A stretch of 64,000 nt of DNA from HKCCE3408 sp038530555 (GCA_038530555.1 JBCBCN010000001.1:372001-436000), one strand, 5' to 3'; positions 7,737 to 16,269 are shown, counted from the first letter of the stretch. Notes: generated by a model not told the origin, from the letters alone. Numbers and translations are program-made.

Positions 7737-9191
7737 ATGGAAGCTTTGACCTGGACCGGCCTTCTCGGCCCCATCTTGAACCCGCTGATGCTGGCGGCAT
7801 TCACGGTCTTTATGATCGCGTTTGTCTCTAATCTCGGCCTCGCCCTGGCCGGGATCCGTCCGGCGGAGGTGGAGGTAAGCCTCGACGGCACGGTCACGCT
7901 GGCCAAGACGCCGTCAGATTACGCTTTGATGACGATGAAATATGCCACGCTGATCTTTGTGGTCTGCATCCTGCTTTATGTTCTCCAGGGCATCTTCGTG
8001 CCCGGCCTCGAGCAAAAAGGCATTTTGGGCGCGATGGCGCAGCGGTTTTTGCCCGTCTGGATCGCGTTGATCGTGCTCTTTACAATCTCGGCCATCTTCC
8101 GCGAACGCCTGGGCCTCTACGGCAAGCTCTTTGAAAGCCCCGTGGGCCTCATTGGCTTTGGCTTGGTTATGTTCTGGGTCTTCACGGCGATATTTGCCAA
8201 TTACATCGGCACCCACCCGCCGCTGGAGCAGATCCCGGCGCTGCGCAACCAGAACGGTCCGCCGGGCAGTGCGTTGCCTGCGGGGACGGAAGGGTACCCC
8301 TTCTACCTACTGGGCGGGGACAATCTGGGCCGCGATGTCTTTAGCCGGATGGTGCTGGGCGCCGCCGACGTGCTGACCATCGCGCCGCTGGCGACGCTTT
8401 TCGCCTTCATGGTGGGCATCACGCTGGGCCTTCCGGCGGGCTATCTTGGCGGGCGGATCGACACGGTTCTGACCTTCGTGGCGAATCTGGTCCTGGCCTT
8501 TCCGGTGCTGCTCCTGTTCTTCCTGCTGGTGACGCCCGAAATCGTGGCCGCTGGTATCCCGGTCTATATGGCCGCGGTGCTGTTCCTATTCCCGATCATC
8601 TTCTTCGTGGTGCTCTTCAACTCGCGCTTCCACACGAGGCCGCCGACGCGGAACCTTTTGGTGGCGATCACGCTCGTCATCGGGGCCTGGGCCTATCTGT
8701 CGATCCTGAGTGATCCGAACTCGGACGTGGTGAACTTCATGCCCGCCGTCCTCGACGTGGTGCCGATGGACGGCAACCTCTTGATCGTGTTCGTCTCGGT
8801 CGTTTTCGTGAACTCGCCCACGGTATTCCGCATCGTGCGGGGCATCACACTGGACGTGCAGACGCGCGACTATGTCGCCGCCGCTCAGACCCGAGGCGAA
8901 GGTCCTTGGTACATCATGCTGTGGGAGATCCTGCCCAATGCGCGCGGGCCGCTCATCGTCGATTTTTGCCTGCGCATCGGCTACACGACGATCCTTTTGG
9001 GCACGCTTGGCTTCTTCGGCCTAGGTGTGAGCCCGGAAAGCCCTGATTGGGGCTCGACCATCAATGAGGGCCGCCGCCTACTGACCCTGGCGCCCCATCC
9101 CGCGCTGGCACCGGCGCTGGCGCTGATGAGCCTGGTTCTGGGCCTCAACCTCCTGGCCGATGGCCTCAGGGAAGAGAGCCTGAAGGACTAA
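7737..9191 (+). CDS. ABC transporter permease, DppC/OppC type with extra N-terminal helices
   Basis: Second permease of 484 residues, well above the roughly 300 usual for DppC. The excess is N-terminal: hydrophobic segments at about residues 15-38, 65-86, 98-116 and 135-155 precede the periplasmic part and the core. The ATPase-contact loop is YVAAAQTRGEGPWYIMLWEILPN, and the family end LGFFGLGVSPESPDWGSTINEGR is intact. It lies 12 bases after the DppB-type gene, with AGAGAGG before the ATG. Downstream there is no DppD/DppF ATPase; the next gene is nrdJ on the opposite strand, convergent, after 552 bases. Confidence 0.9.
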   Translation: MEALTWTGLLGPILNPLMLAAFTVFMIAFVSNLGLALAGIRPAEVEVSLDGTVTLAKTPSDYALMTMKYATLIFVVCILLYVLQGIFVPGLEQKGILGAMAQRFLPVWIALIVLFTISAIFRERLGLYGKLFESPVGLIGFGLVMFWVFTAIFANYIGTHPPLEQIPALRNQNGPPGSALPAGTEGYPFYLLGGDNLGRDVFSRMVLGAADVLTIAPLATLFAFMVGITLGLPAGYLGGRIDTVLTFVANLVLAFPVLLLFFLLVTPEIVAAGIPVYMAAVLFLFPIIFFVVLFNSRFHTRPPTRNLLVAITLVIGAWAYLSILSDPNSDVVNFMPAVLDVVPMDGNLLIVFVSVVFVNSPTVFRIVRGITLDVQTRDYVAAAQTRGEGPWYIMLWEILPNARGPLIVDFCLRIGYTTILLGTLGFFGLGVSPESPDWGSTINEGRRLLTLAPHPALAPALALMSLVLGLNLLADGLREESLKD

Positions 9192-9401
9192 GGTCCGATC
9201 ACAGCCCCTGCCCCCTCCAACTGTGAGTCGGGCCGGGGTCAAGGATCGCAGACCGGCGCAGCCGGCGCCGCAGGCGTCCTTGAGGCCGGAACGACTCGCA
9301 CCACACTGGGGATGGCGTGTTTATGGGCAAGATGCCCCGTAAACCGCTTCTCAGCAGGAACCCCACATCCACAGGTCGCGCCCGCATCGACGGGGGCCAG
9401 G

Positions 9402-9453
9402 CCCCTGGGGCTCTCGAGCCCCAGGGGGGCCGGCGAGGGCCCCCTGGGGGGCC
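9402..9453. repeat. pair of GC-rich palindromes
   Basis: A near-perfect palindrome with arms CCCCTGGGGCTC (9402-9413) and GAGCCCCAGGGG (9416-9427) is followed by a second with arms GGCCCCC (9438-9444) and GGGGGCC (9447-9453). It lies about 210 bases after the permease stop in the convergent gap, and may help to end plus-strand transcription. The loops are only two bases, so in RNA the innermost pairs would open. The rest of 9192-9401 shows nothing I can identify. Confidence 0.55.
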
Positions 9454-9500
9454 ACGAGCCAGCCCGCGCCGCCGCCCGTCAGGGCCATAATGATCCGAAG

Positions 9501-9527
9501 AAAAAAGGGGCGCCCGGAGACGCCCCT
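9501..9527 (-). terminator. Rho-independent terminator for nrdJ
   Basis: On the minus strand AGGGGCG (9527-9521) pairs with CGCCCCT (9512-9506), with an 8-base loop, and runs directly into TTTTTT (9506-9501). It lies 217 bases beyond the nrdJ stop codon, leaving a long structured 3' region between them (9528-9743). Confidence 0.85.
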
Positions 9528-9743
9528 ATCGAGTTTCGCTGATCAGGCTCCGTTAATGTACCGCCCGGTTTCTGCCTGCGGCCTGATCCGCGTCAGGGGC
9601 GAGCGCACCCGCCCCGGAACCGAAGCAAAGCCCGTGGGCTTTGCGTCGAGTGGGTGGCAGGGGGTCGCTTGCGACCGCCCGAAAACCCACCCGGTCTCAC
9701 ATGAGGCGCGCCAGCACTCTGAGCAGCGCGCCCCAAATCCCCC

Positions 9744-12700
9744 TCAGCTACACCCCGACGTCCCGCCGCAGGTGTTGCACTTCATGCAGGTCCCATTCCG
9801 AACCAGCGTGTAGTTGCCGCATTCGCCGCAGGCCTCGCCTTCATAGCCCTGCATCTTGGCCTTAGAGACGGCGTCCATGGCCAGCGCACTTGTCGCCACG
9901 GCTGGGGAAGCCGCGGCCGCCGCCATGGAGCCGCCCTTGCCCGATCCTGAGGTGAGATCGGGCGTTGCGGTCGCCAAGGCCTCCACTGCCTCCGCGCCGC
10001 CCTTCAGGACCACGAGCTGTTGCGGAGCGCGTTTGCGGAGATACCCGGTCGACGCAACTTGTTTCAGAACCTCGATGGGAGAACTCCCACGGCTGTCGGG
10101 CACTTCGACGAAGTTCTCGCCCGCATCCGCCGGGCTGTCGCCTGCATCCAGACTGTCGAAGGTCTCGCCCGAGGGCGCAACATGGGCCAGATCGGTCCGG
10201 TCAAGGTAGCTCACCGCCAGCTCGCGGAAGATATAGTCGAGCATCGAGGTGGCGTTCTTGATCGTGTCGTTGCCCTGCACCATGCCCGAGGGCTCGAACT
10301 TGGTGAAAGTGAAGGCGTCCACGAACTCCTCCAGCGGCACGCCGTATTGCAGGCCGACCGACACCGCGATAGCGAAGTTGTTCATCATCGCGCGGAAGCC
10401 CGCACCCTCTTTGTGGAGGTCGATGAAGATCTCGCCCAGGGAGCCGTCTTCGTATTCGCCAGTCCGCAGATAGACCTTGTGTCCACCGACGATGGCCTTT
10501 TGGGTATAGCCCTTGCGGCGATGCGGCAGCTTTTCACGGCTGGCCCGCGCCACTTCCTTGACGATGATCTTCTCGACCACCTTCTCGGCCAGGACTTGCG
10601 CCTTTTCGCCCGGTGTGCCGGTCTCCAGCACTTCGGCCGCCTCGTCATCATCCTCTATCAGCGCGGCGGCCAACGGCTGGCTCAATTTTGAGCCGTCGCG
10701 GTAAAGCGCATTGGCCTTCACGCCCAGGCTCCAGCTCAGCTCATAGGCCTTCTGGCAATCTTCGATGGTGGCCGAATTGGCCATGTTGATCGTTTTGGAG
10801 ATCGCGCCCGAGATGAAGCTCTGCGCCGCGGCCATCATGTGGATGTGGCTTTCGACACTCAGGAAGCGCTTGCCCTTCTTGCCGCAGGGATTGGCGCAAT
10901 CAAACACCGCCAAATGCTCTTCCTTGAGGAACGGCGCGCCTTCCAGCGTCATCGTCCCACAGACATGGTCATTCGCCGCGTCGATATCGGCCTTGGAGAA
11001 GCCGAGATGGCGCAACAGGTCGAAGCTCGGATCGTTGAGCTTCTCCGCCGGAATGCCTAGGGTCTGGGTGCAGAACTCAGCGCCCAGGGTCCACTGGTTG
11101 AAGACGAAGCGGATGTCGAAGGCGCTTGGCAGCGCGGCCTCGATCTTTTCGATCTCCGCCTGGCCGAACCCATGCCCGATCAACGCGGTGTGGGTGATGC
11201 CGGGCGCATTGCCCAGGGTCCCGTGACCGACCGCGTAGGCGATGATCTCTTCAATCTGGCTGGAGCTGTAGCCCAGCGTCTCGAGCGCCGAGGGCACCGA
11301 GCGGTTGATGATCTTGAAATAGCCACCACCGGCGAGCTTCTTGAACTTCACCAGGGCGAAGTCCGGCTCGATCCCCGTGGTGTCACAATCCATCACCAGG
11401 CCGATTGTGCCCGTGGGCGCGATCACCGTCGCCTGCGCGTTGCGATAGCCGTGCTTCTCGCCCAGTTGCAGCGCCTCGTCCCAGGCCGCTTTGGCCATCG
11501 CCACCAGCTTGGGCTCGGGGCCATTGACCTGATCGAGCGGCACTGGGTTCACGTTGAGCGCCTCATAGCCCTCGCTCCGACCATAGGCGGCGTTGCGGTG
11601 GTTGCGGATGACGCGCAGCATCTCGGCGCGGTTCTTGTCATAGCCCGGGAAGGGCCCGAGCTCACCGGCGATCTCGGCCGAGGTGGCGTAGGCCACGCCG
11701 GTCATCACGGCTGTCAACGCAGCGCAAAGCGCGCGGCCCTCAACGCTGTCATAGCCCAGCCCCATATTCATCAGGAGGCCGCCGATATTGGCGTAACCCA
11801 GGCCCAGCGTGCGGAAGTCATAGCTGCGCTGCGCGATCTCCTTGGAGGGGAACTGCGCCATCATCACGCTGATCTCGAGCGTCAGGGTCCAAAGCCGGGT
11901 GGCATGGACATAGCCGTCCGCGTCGAACTGGCCGTCCTGCAGGAAGGTCAGCAAGTTCATCGAGGCCAGGTTGCAGGCCGTGTCATCGAGGAACATGTAT
12001 TCCGAGCAGGGGTTGGAGCCGCGGATCTCACCGTCTTGCGGGCAGGTGTGCCAGGCATTGACGGTATCGTGGAACTGAATGCCGGGATCGGCGCAGGCCC
12101 AGGCCGCGTGGCCCACTTTCTCCCACAGCTCGCGCGCTTTGACGGTCTGCGCGACAGAGCCGTCAGTGCGGTTGATCAGCTCCCAATCCGCGTCCTTCTC
12201 GATGGCGTAAAGGAACGCGTCGGTCACGCGGATCGAGTTGTTGGAGTTTTGGCCCGACACCGAATTATAGGCCTCGCTGTCCCAATCGGTGTCATAGGTC
12301 GGGAACTCGATCCCGGTATGGCCCTGGCGCGCATAGTCGAGCACGCGCTTCACATAAGTGTCCGGGATCGCCGCCTGCTTGGCCGAGCGGATCGCCTTTT
12401 TCAGCGTTTCGTTCTTGGCCGGATCCACCGCATCCTCCAGCGTGCCATCCCAGGCCGTGATCGCCGCGAAAATGCCGTTGAGCATCTTTTCGTGCATCTT
12501 GGAGCCCGCCACGAGGCTCGCCACTTTCTGCTCCTCGATCACCTTCCAGTCGATGAAGGCCTCGATATCGGGGTGATCGGCGTCGACGATGACCATCTTG
12601 GCCGCGCGCCGCGTGGTGCCGCCCGATTTGATCGCGCCCGCTGCCCGGTCGCCGATCTTGAGAAAGCCCATCAGGCCAGAGGACTTGCCGCCGCCCGAGA

Positions 12701-13433
12701 GCTTTTCCCCCGCGCCGCGCAAATGGCTGAAATTGGTGCCGGTGCCCGAGCCGTACTTAAAGAGACGCGCTTCGCGGACCCACAGATCCATGATGCCGCC
12801 GTCATTCACCAGATCATCGGCGCAGGATTGGATAAAGCAGGCATGGGGCTGCGGATGCTCATAGGCGCTGTCCGATTTGGTCAGCTTGCCGGTTTTGTAA
12901 TCCACGTAATGGTGGCCCTGGCTCGGCCCGTCGATACCATAGGCCCAGTGCAGACCGGTGTTGAACCATTGTGGAGAGTTGGGCGCCGCCATTTGGCGCG
13001 CCAGCATCAGCTGCATCTCATCGTAGTACGCACGGGCGTCGTCTTCAGACGTGAAGTAGCCGCCCTTCCAGCCCCAATAGCACCACGCCCCGGCAAGGCG
13101 CCGGAAGACCTGCTTGGCGCTTGTTTCCCCGCCATAGCGCTGGTCCTCCGGCATTGCCTCCAGCGCCTTTTCGTCGGCCACTTGGCGCCAGAGGAAACTC
13201 GGCACGCCCTTCTCTTTCACCGGCTTCAGAGCCGCGGGCACGCCCGCTTTGCGAAAGTACTTCTGCGCAATCACGTCCGAGGCGACCTGGCTCCAGCCGG
13301 TCGGCACTTCGACCGCGTCCAACTTAAAGACGATGGTCCCGTCAGGATTGCGGATCTCGGAGGTCGTGGTGGTGAATTCCAAACCGCTGTAGGTTTCAGC
13401 GCCTGCAGTGGTGAAGCGACGTTCAATTTTCAT
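9744..13433 (-). CDS. nrdJ: adenosylcobalamin-dependent (class II) ribonucleoside-diphosphate reductase
   Basis: Reduces ribonucleotides to deoxyribonucleotides using adenosylcobalamin to form the thiyl radical, so it works with or without oxygen. The 1229-residue length is that of the long alphaproteobacterial NrdJ type. Visible motifs: SGTGTNFSHLRGAGE, SGQNSNNSIRVTDAFL, the cysteine motif RGSNPCSEYMFLDDTACNL, and PTGTIGLVMDCDTTGIEPD. The C-terminus ends in a cysteine-rich tail (CGECGNY, then GTCMKCNTCGGTSGC), a zinc-ribbon-like or electron-relay segment. The ATG at 13433 begins MKIERRFTTAG, where related proteins start; a longer frame to 13562 is rejected. No nrdAB or nrdD genes are nearby. 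The long upstream region carries CtrA-like and NrdR-like sites. Confidence 0.96.
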   Translation of the reverse strand: MKIERRFTTAGAETYSGLEFTTTTSEIRNPDGTIVFKLDAVEVPTGWSQVASDVIAQKYFRKAGVPAALKPVKEKGVPSFLWRQVADEKALEAMPEDQRYGGETSAKQVFRRLAGAWCYWGWKGGYFTSEDDARAYYDEMQLMLARQMAAPNSPQWFNTGLHWAYGIDGPSQGHHYVDYKTGKLTKSDSAYEHPQPHACFIQSCADDLVNDGGIMDLWVREARLFKYGSGTGTNFSHLRGAGEKLSGGGKSSGLMGFLKIGDRAAGAIKSGGTTRRAAKMVIVDADHPDIEAFIDWKVIEEQKVASLVAGSKMHEKMLNGIFAAITAWDGTLEDAVDPAKNETLKKAIRSAKQAAIPDTYVKRVLDYARQGHTGIEFPTYDTDWDSEAYNSVSGQNSNNSIRVTDAFLYAIEKDADWELINRTDGSVAQTVKARELWEKVGHAAWACADPGIQFHDTVNAWHTCPQDGEIRGSNPCSEYMFLDDTACNLASMNLLTFLQDGQFDADGYVHATRLWTLTLEISVMMAQFPSKEIAQRSYDFRTLGLGYANIGGLLMNMGLGYDSVEGRALCAALTAVMTGVAYATSAEIAGELGPFPGYDKNRAEMLRVIRNHRNAAYGRSEGYEALNVNPVPLDQVNGPEPKLVAMAKAAWDEALQLGEKHGYRNAQATVIAPTGTIGLVMDCDTTGIEPDFALVKFKKLAGGGYFKIINRSVPSALETLGYSSSQIEEIIAYAVGHGTLGNAPGITHTALIGHGFGQAEIEKIEAALPSAFDIRFVFNQWTLGAEFCTQTLGIPAEKLNDPSFDLLRHLGFSKADIDAANDHVCGTMTLEGAPFLKEEHLAVFDCANPCGKKGKRFLSVESHIHMMAAAQSFISGAISKTINMANSATIEDCQKAYELSWSLGVKANALYRDGSKLSQPLAAALIEDDDEAAEVLETGTPGEKAQVLAEKVVEKIIVKEVARASREKLPHRRKGYTQKAIVGGHKVYLRTGEYEDGSLGEIFIDLHKEGAGFRAMMNNFAIAVSVGLQYGVPLEEFVDAFTFTKFEPSGMVQGNDTIKNATSMLDYIFRELAVSYLDRTDLAHVAPSGETFDSLDAGDSPADAGENFVEVPDSRGSSPIEVLKQVASTGYLRKRAPQQLVVLKGGAEAVEALATATPDLTSGSGKGGSMAAAAASPAVATSALAMDAVSKAKMQGYEGEACGECGNYTLVRNGTCMKCNTCGGTSGCS

Positions 13434-13614
13434 CTCAGCCTGCCCTCTTGGCTTCGGGTTTCTCTCTCGAATTTCTCTCGGTGCGGCTTGCCAGCGTCTC
13501 GTGCGCTCTGACCGTCTTTGCTTTGCTCGAAAGACAACAACGCCCCGTCCGCCGACATGCATCGGCGGCCCCGCCTGGGTTCATCTGGGTTGTCATGCCC
13601 TCCTGTCGGCCCGA

Positions 13615-13630
13615 CCACTAAATGTTGTGG
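13615..13630. promoter_or_regulatory. candidate NrdR box upstream of nrdJ
   Basis: CCACTAAATGTTGTGG fits much of the 16-base NrdR box (acaCwATATcTwGtgt). A weak second half with pattern CACAA...ACGT lies at 13646-13661, giving a 31-base centre spacing such as paired NrdR boxes show. NrdR is the ATP/dATP-sensing repressor of ribonucleotide reductase genes. Matching was done by eye. Confidence 0.4.
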
Positions 13631-13850
13631 CTATCCGACCGACCAGCACAACCTGACGTATGGGCGGGTGATGGGTCAACCGACTTTTTGACAAATTGTT
13701 AGCAAAATTTCACTTGCCAAAATCGCGCTCATCCGGGTCGTCGCCTAAAGGTGATTCACGGACAAATCAGGCTCCGCACCGCCTCGGAAAAAATAGTTTG
13801 AGACGGGACCTTTAGCAGACCGCGTTGATGTTTAACGTGAAGCCGGCCGG

Positions 13851-13866
13851 TTAACTATCGCTTAAC
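13851..13866. promoter_or_regulatory. CtrA-type site TTAA-N7-TTAAC
   Basis: TTAACTATCGCTTAAC is an exact match to the CtrA full-site consensus TTAA-N7-TTAA. It lies about 420 bases upstream of the nrdJ start, in an otherwise gene-free stretch (13434-14005). CtrA is the cell-cycle response regulator of alphaproteobacteria. The region also holds GANTC methylation sites (GATTC near 13753, GAATC near 13962). Confidence 0.5.
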
Positions 13867-13935
13867 TTTGGAAGACCCTTGCAGGACGCAAGCATTCGAA
13901 TATGTGGTGCGAAGGGCACTTTTACAGGGCCAAGG

Positions 13936-13951
13936 TCTCTATATCTAGTGT
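13936..13951. promoter_or_regulatory. second candidate NrdR box
   Basis: TCTCTATATCTAGTGT matches the NrdR consensus at 13 or 14 of 16 positions, including the central ATATCT. A further partial match (ACACAAGATCTAGGAG) is at 13989-14004, 53 bases away centre to centre, just beyond the 3' end of tRNA-Pro. A role as nrdJ operator is plausible but not established. Confidence 0.4.
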
Positions 13952-14005
13952 CGCGTGGTCAGAATCGGCCAGGCGCTAAGGGCGAGCGACACAAGATCTA
14001 GGAGA

Positions 14006-14082
14006 TGGTCGGGGCGGCGAGATTCGAACTCACGACCTTCTGTACCCAAAACAGACGCGCTACCAGGCTGCGCTACGCCCCG
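14006..14082 (-). tRNA. tRNA-Pro (anticodon TGG)
   Basis: Complete 77-base tRNA on the minus strand, 5' end at 14082. The acceptor stem CGGGGCG pairs with CGCCCCG; the discriminator is A and CCA is encoded (14006-14008). The D arm GCGCAGCCTGGTAGCGC, the T arm containing GTTCGAATC, and the anticodon stem TCTGT/ACAGA with loop TTTGGGT are all seen, which places TGG at positions 34-36. It reads CCN proline codons. It lies upstream of nrdJ in the same direction. Confidence 0.97.
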
Positions 14083-14149
14083 ACTATGGGCGGCTTTAGC
14101 GAAAGCACCTGCGCTTGAAAAGGCCCAGTGTTCGAAGACGCCACGTATT

Positions 14150-14183
14150 TGAAAAGACCCCGCTTATGAAAAGGCCCCGCTTA
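14150..14183. repeat. two tandem 17-bp direct repeats
   Basis: TGAAAAGACCCCGCTTA (14150-14166) is followed at once by TGAAAAGGCCCCGCTTA (14167-14183), differing at one base. A partial relative, TTGAAAAGGCCC, occurs near 14115. It lies in the 145-base gap between tRNA-Pro and the DUF192 gene, upstream of the tRNA in its own direction. Function unknown. Confidence 0.7.
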
Positions 14184-14227
14184 TGACTAGACGCGGTATT
14201 CGAAAACGGGGCGCGCCGACACAGCGC

Positions 14228-14737
14228 TTACTCACAAGGCCAAGCCGCCTCGGCCTGCGGCAGGCCGGGATGGCGCAGCTCAGCACCCGGCTCGATGCCG
14301 ATCTGGGCCGCAAGTCCGCCATTGATCTCTAGCACGGCAAGGCTCGGCGCCTCGGACGGGATCGAGGTGCGATCGAGCGGGATCGCATTTTCGTGGACTT
14401 TAACCACCACACCGTGCGCATCCGCGAAAATCATATCGAGGGGAATAAGCGTGTTCTCCATCCAGAACGAGACCTCCTGCTCCCGCTCATAGATAAAGAG
14501 CATGCCCGCGCTCATCGGCATCGTTTCTCGGTTCATCAAACCTTGCGCGCGCTCGGCTGGCTCATCGGCAATCTCAACGCGAAAGCGCGCTTCGCCGAAC
14601 TCCCCGCGCAACTGCACCACATTGTCCTGGCACGTGGCATGGGCCGCGCCGATACACGCGACCGCCGAAAGCGCCGATATTAGGAAAAGCCGGACGCAAG
14701 ACGCGCCGTTCACGCGTCGTCGCGCACGTAATCCCAT
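14228..14737 (-). CDS. DUF192 family exported protein
   Basis: A 169-residue protein of the DUF192 family, whose function is not known. The N-terminus is a clear Sec signal (RARRR, hydrophobic stretch, cleavage near AHA-TC). The mature part has the family core: RVEIADEPAERAQGLMNRETMP, MLFIYEREQEVSFWMENTLIPLDMIF, and VLEINGGLAAQIGI. The ATG at 14737 is preceded by GGAGG seven bases away, so I chose it although it overlaps the end of the cold-shock gene by 28 bases; a GTG at 14713 overlapping that stop as GTGA is the alternative. The overlap implies translation coupled to the cold-shock protein. Confidence 0.85.
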   Translation of the reverse strand: MGLRARRRVNGASCVRLFLISALSAVACIGAAHATCQDNVVQLRGEFGEARFRVEIADEPAERAQGLMNRETMPMSAGMLFIYEREQEVSFWMENTLIPLDMIFADAHGVVVKVHENAIPLDRTSIPSEAPSLAVLEINGGLAAQIGIEPGAELRHPGLPQAEAAWPCE

Positions 14738-15267
14738 GGCCGAACCTCCGCAGCCATCTTGCCGCGCGGGCCGTCCACAACGCGCATCGTTATCGCTTCG
14801 CCCGGCATAAGATCAGCGAGGCCAAATCGCCGGAGCACTTCGATATGCACGAACACATCCGCCGGATTACCAAAGGAATTTGCAAAACCGAAACCCTTGG
14901 CCTTGTCGAACCATTTCACACGTGCAGCCACGAAGGGCACGTCATCGGAGAGGTTTTCGGCCCCTTCAAAGACCATCGCCTCCGGCCCGCCGGGCGCGTC
15001 TGGCGGGGTAATGTCGAGAATTTCCTGTGCCTGCACGCCGCGCGGTGTCTGATGCACGACGACGCTGATGCGCGAATTATCCGCGACCGAGCCCTGCCCA
15101 AAGTTTCGCAGGACGTTCGCGTGCAGCAAAATGTCCGGCCCGCCCGTATCCGCAACAATGAAGCCAAAACCCTTGGCCGCATCAAACCATTTCACACGGC
15201 CATCGATTGCTGATCCGGTTTCCCCCGAGCCAGCTCCCGCGTCATAGCCGCTGTCTTCCTCCGTCAT
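14710..15267 (-). CDS. cold-shock protein with two cold-shock domains
   Basis: A 185-residue protein with two OB-fold cold-shock domains. The first has GRVKWFDAAKGFGFI and DILLHANVL; the second has ARVKWFDKAKGFGFA and DVFVHIEVLRRFG. These are variants of the RNP1 and RNP2 nucleic-acid-binding motifs. Single-domain Csp proteins are about 70 residues; the double form is usual in alphaproteobacteria. The second domain has drifted in RNP1 (FGFANSFG). The ATG at 15267 has AAGGA six bases upstream and was preferred over one at 15297. The 170-base leader up to pdxH has a small hairpin just before the ribosome site. Confidence 0.92.
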   Translation of the reverse strand: MTEEDSGYDAGAGSGETGSAIDGRVKWFDAAKGFGFIVADTGGPDILLHANVLRNFGQGSVADNSRISVVVHQTPRGVQAQEILDITPPDAPGGPEAMVFEGAENLSDDVPFVAARVKWFDKAKGFGFANSFGNPADVFVHIEVLRRFGLADLMPGEAITMRVVDGPRGKMAAEVRPWDYVRDDA

Positions 15268-15437
15268 CGCCAATTCCTTAACGGATAACACTGTCATCTA
15301 TCCGCCCCCACCGCTCTTTACTGTTGCCCCCGACCTGCCTGTGAACAAGCCGATTTTATCGTTTCTGAACAATCCGCTGTCATTTCATGCAGCGTGAATT
15401 GCACAAATGCCGCACATTGTTGACGACACATCTTTAT

Positions 15438-16055
15438 TTATGGGTTCAATCGCTGGATTGTCCACTGTGTTGTTGCGCTGTCGTAACGCCACCTAAACCT
15501 GTTGTGCAAACGCGCCTCACCGTCGGACCAAAACTCTATCTCCGTTGGTGTTATCCTGTAGCCGCCCCAATAAGGGGGACGCGGCGGATTTTCGCCGTGG
15601 GTCTCGGCCATTTCCTGCACACGCGCCAATAAGACCTCGCGGCTTTCCAGCGGCGCGCTCTGGTCAGACGCCCACGCGCCATGACGGCTCAGAAGAGAGC
15701 GTGTGGCATAATAAGCGTCCGCCTCAGGCCCGTCTTCCTTCTCCACCCGACCGCGCACGCGGATCTGGCGGCGCAGGGACTTCCAATGGATAACAAAAGC
15801 GGCCTTACCCGCCGCGTCCAATTCCTGAGCTTTGGTCGACGTATAGTTGGTGTAAAACACAAAGCTGCCCTGGCCCCCGCCGGCCACATCGACACCCTTC
15901 AGGAGAACGATCCGAACATTCGGCAAACCATCGGCATCAACCGTCGAGAGCGCCATGGCGTTGGGGTCGTTGATCTCGGTTTTCTCCGCCTCGGCGAGCC
16001 AGTCGCGCGCGATAACGAAGGGATCTTTTTCAGTGAGGTCGGTGTGATCGAGCAT
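15438..16055 (-). CDS. pdxH: pyridoxamine 5'-phosphate oxidase
   Basis: FMN-dependent oxidase producing pyridoxal 5'-phosphate from pyridoxine or pyridoxamine phosphate. Length of 205 residues is normal. Family motifs are present: NAMALSTVDADGLPNVRIVLLKGVD, FYTNYTSTKAQELDAAGKAAFVIHWKSLRRQIRVRG, PPYWGGYRITPTEIEFW, and the final WTIQRLNP. It diverges from fabI; the 214-base gap to 16270 should carry promoters for both. The downstream cold-shock gene has a separate leader. Confidence 0.96.
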   Translation of the reverse strand: MLDHTDLTEKDPFVIARDWLAEAEKTEINDPNAMALSTVDADGLPNVRIVLLKGVDVAGGGQGSFVFYTNYTSTKAQELDAAGKAAFVIHWKSLRRQIRVRGRVEKEDGPEADAYYATRSLLSRHGAWASDQSAPLESREVLLARVQEMAETHGENPPRPPYWGGYRITPTEIEFWSDGEARLHNRFRWRYDSATTQWTIQRLNP

Positions 16056-16269
16056 AGGCTATAACACTGTTGTCAATTTGGCGGCGGCAAACCTCCGGCG
16101 ATCAAGAGCTTAGGCCTGCCACATGCGCAATCAAGATGCGGCTTGCTGAGGCGGCAAGCGCGCTCAACCCCGGTGCTCCGCGCGATAGCTTGCAGCAGCC
16201 GGGGCCATAGCCTACACCGAATTGCATGGCGCAGCGCGCCAAGGGGGCAGCAAAAAGACGGGATCTGGG

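Noticed and set aside
11172..13511. A 779-codon open frame on the plus strand opposite nrdJ.
   Set aside because: It lies wholly antisense to nrdJ, has no family motif, and its composition is what the complement of a GC-rich gene produces.
13434..14005. Cobalamin riboswitch upstream of the B12-dependent nrdJ.
   Set aside because: Neither strand shows the B12-box pattern or a matching core in this region.
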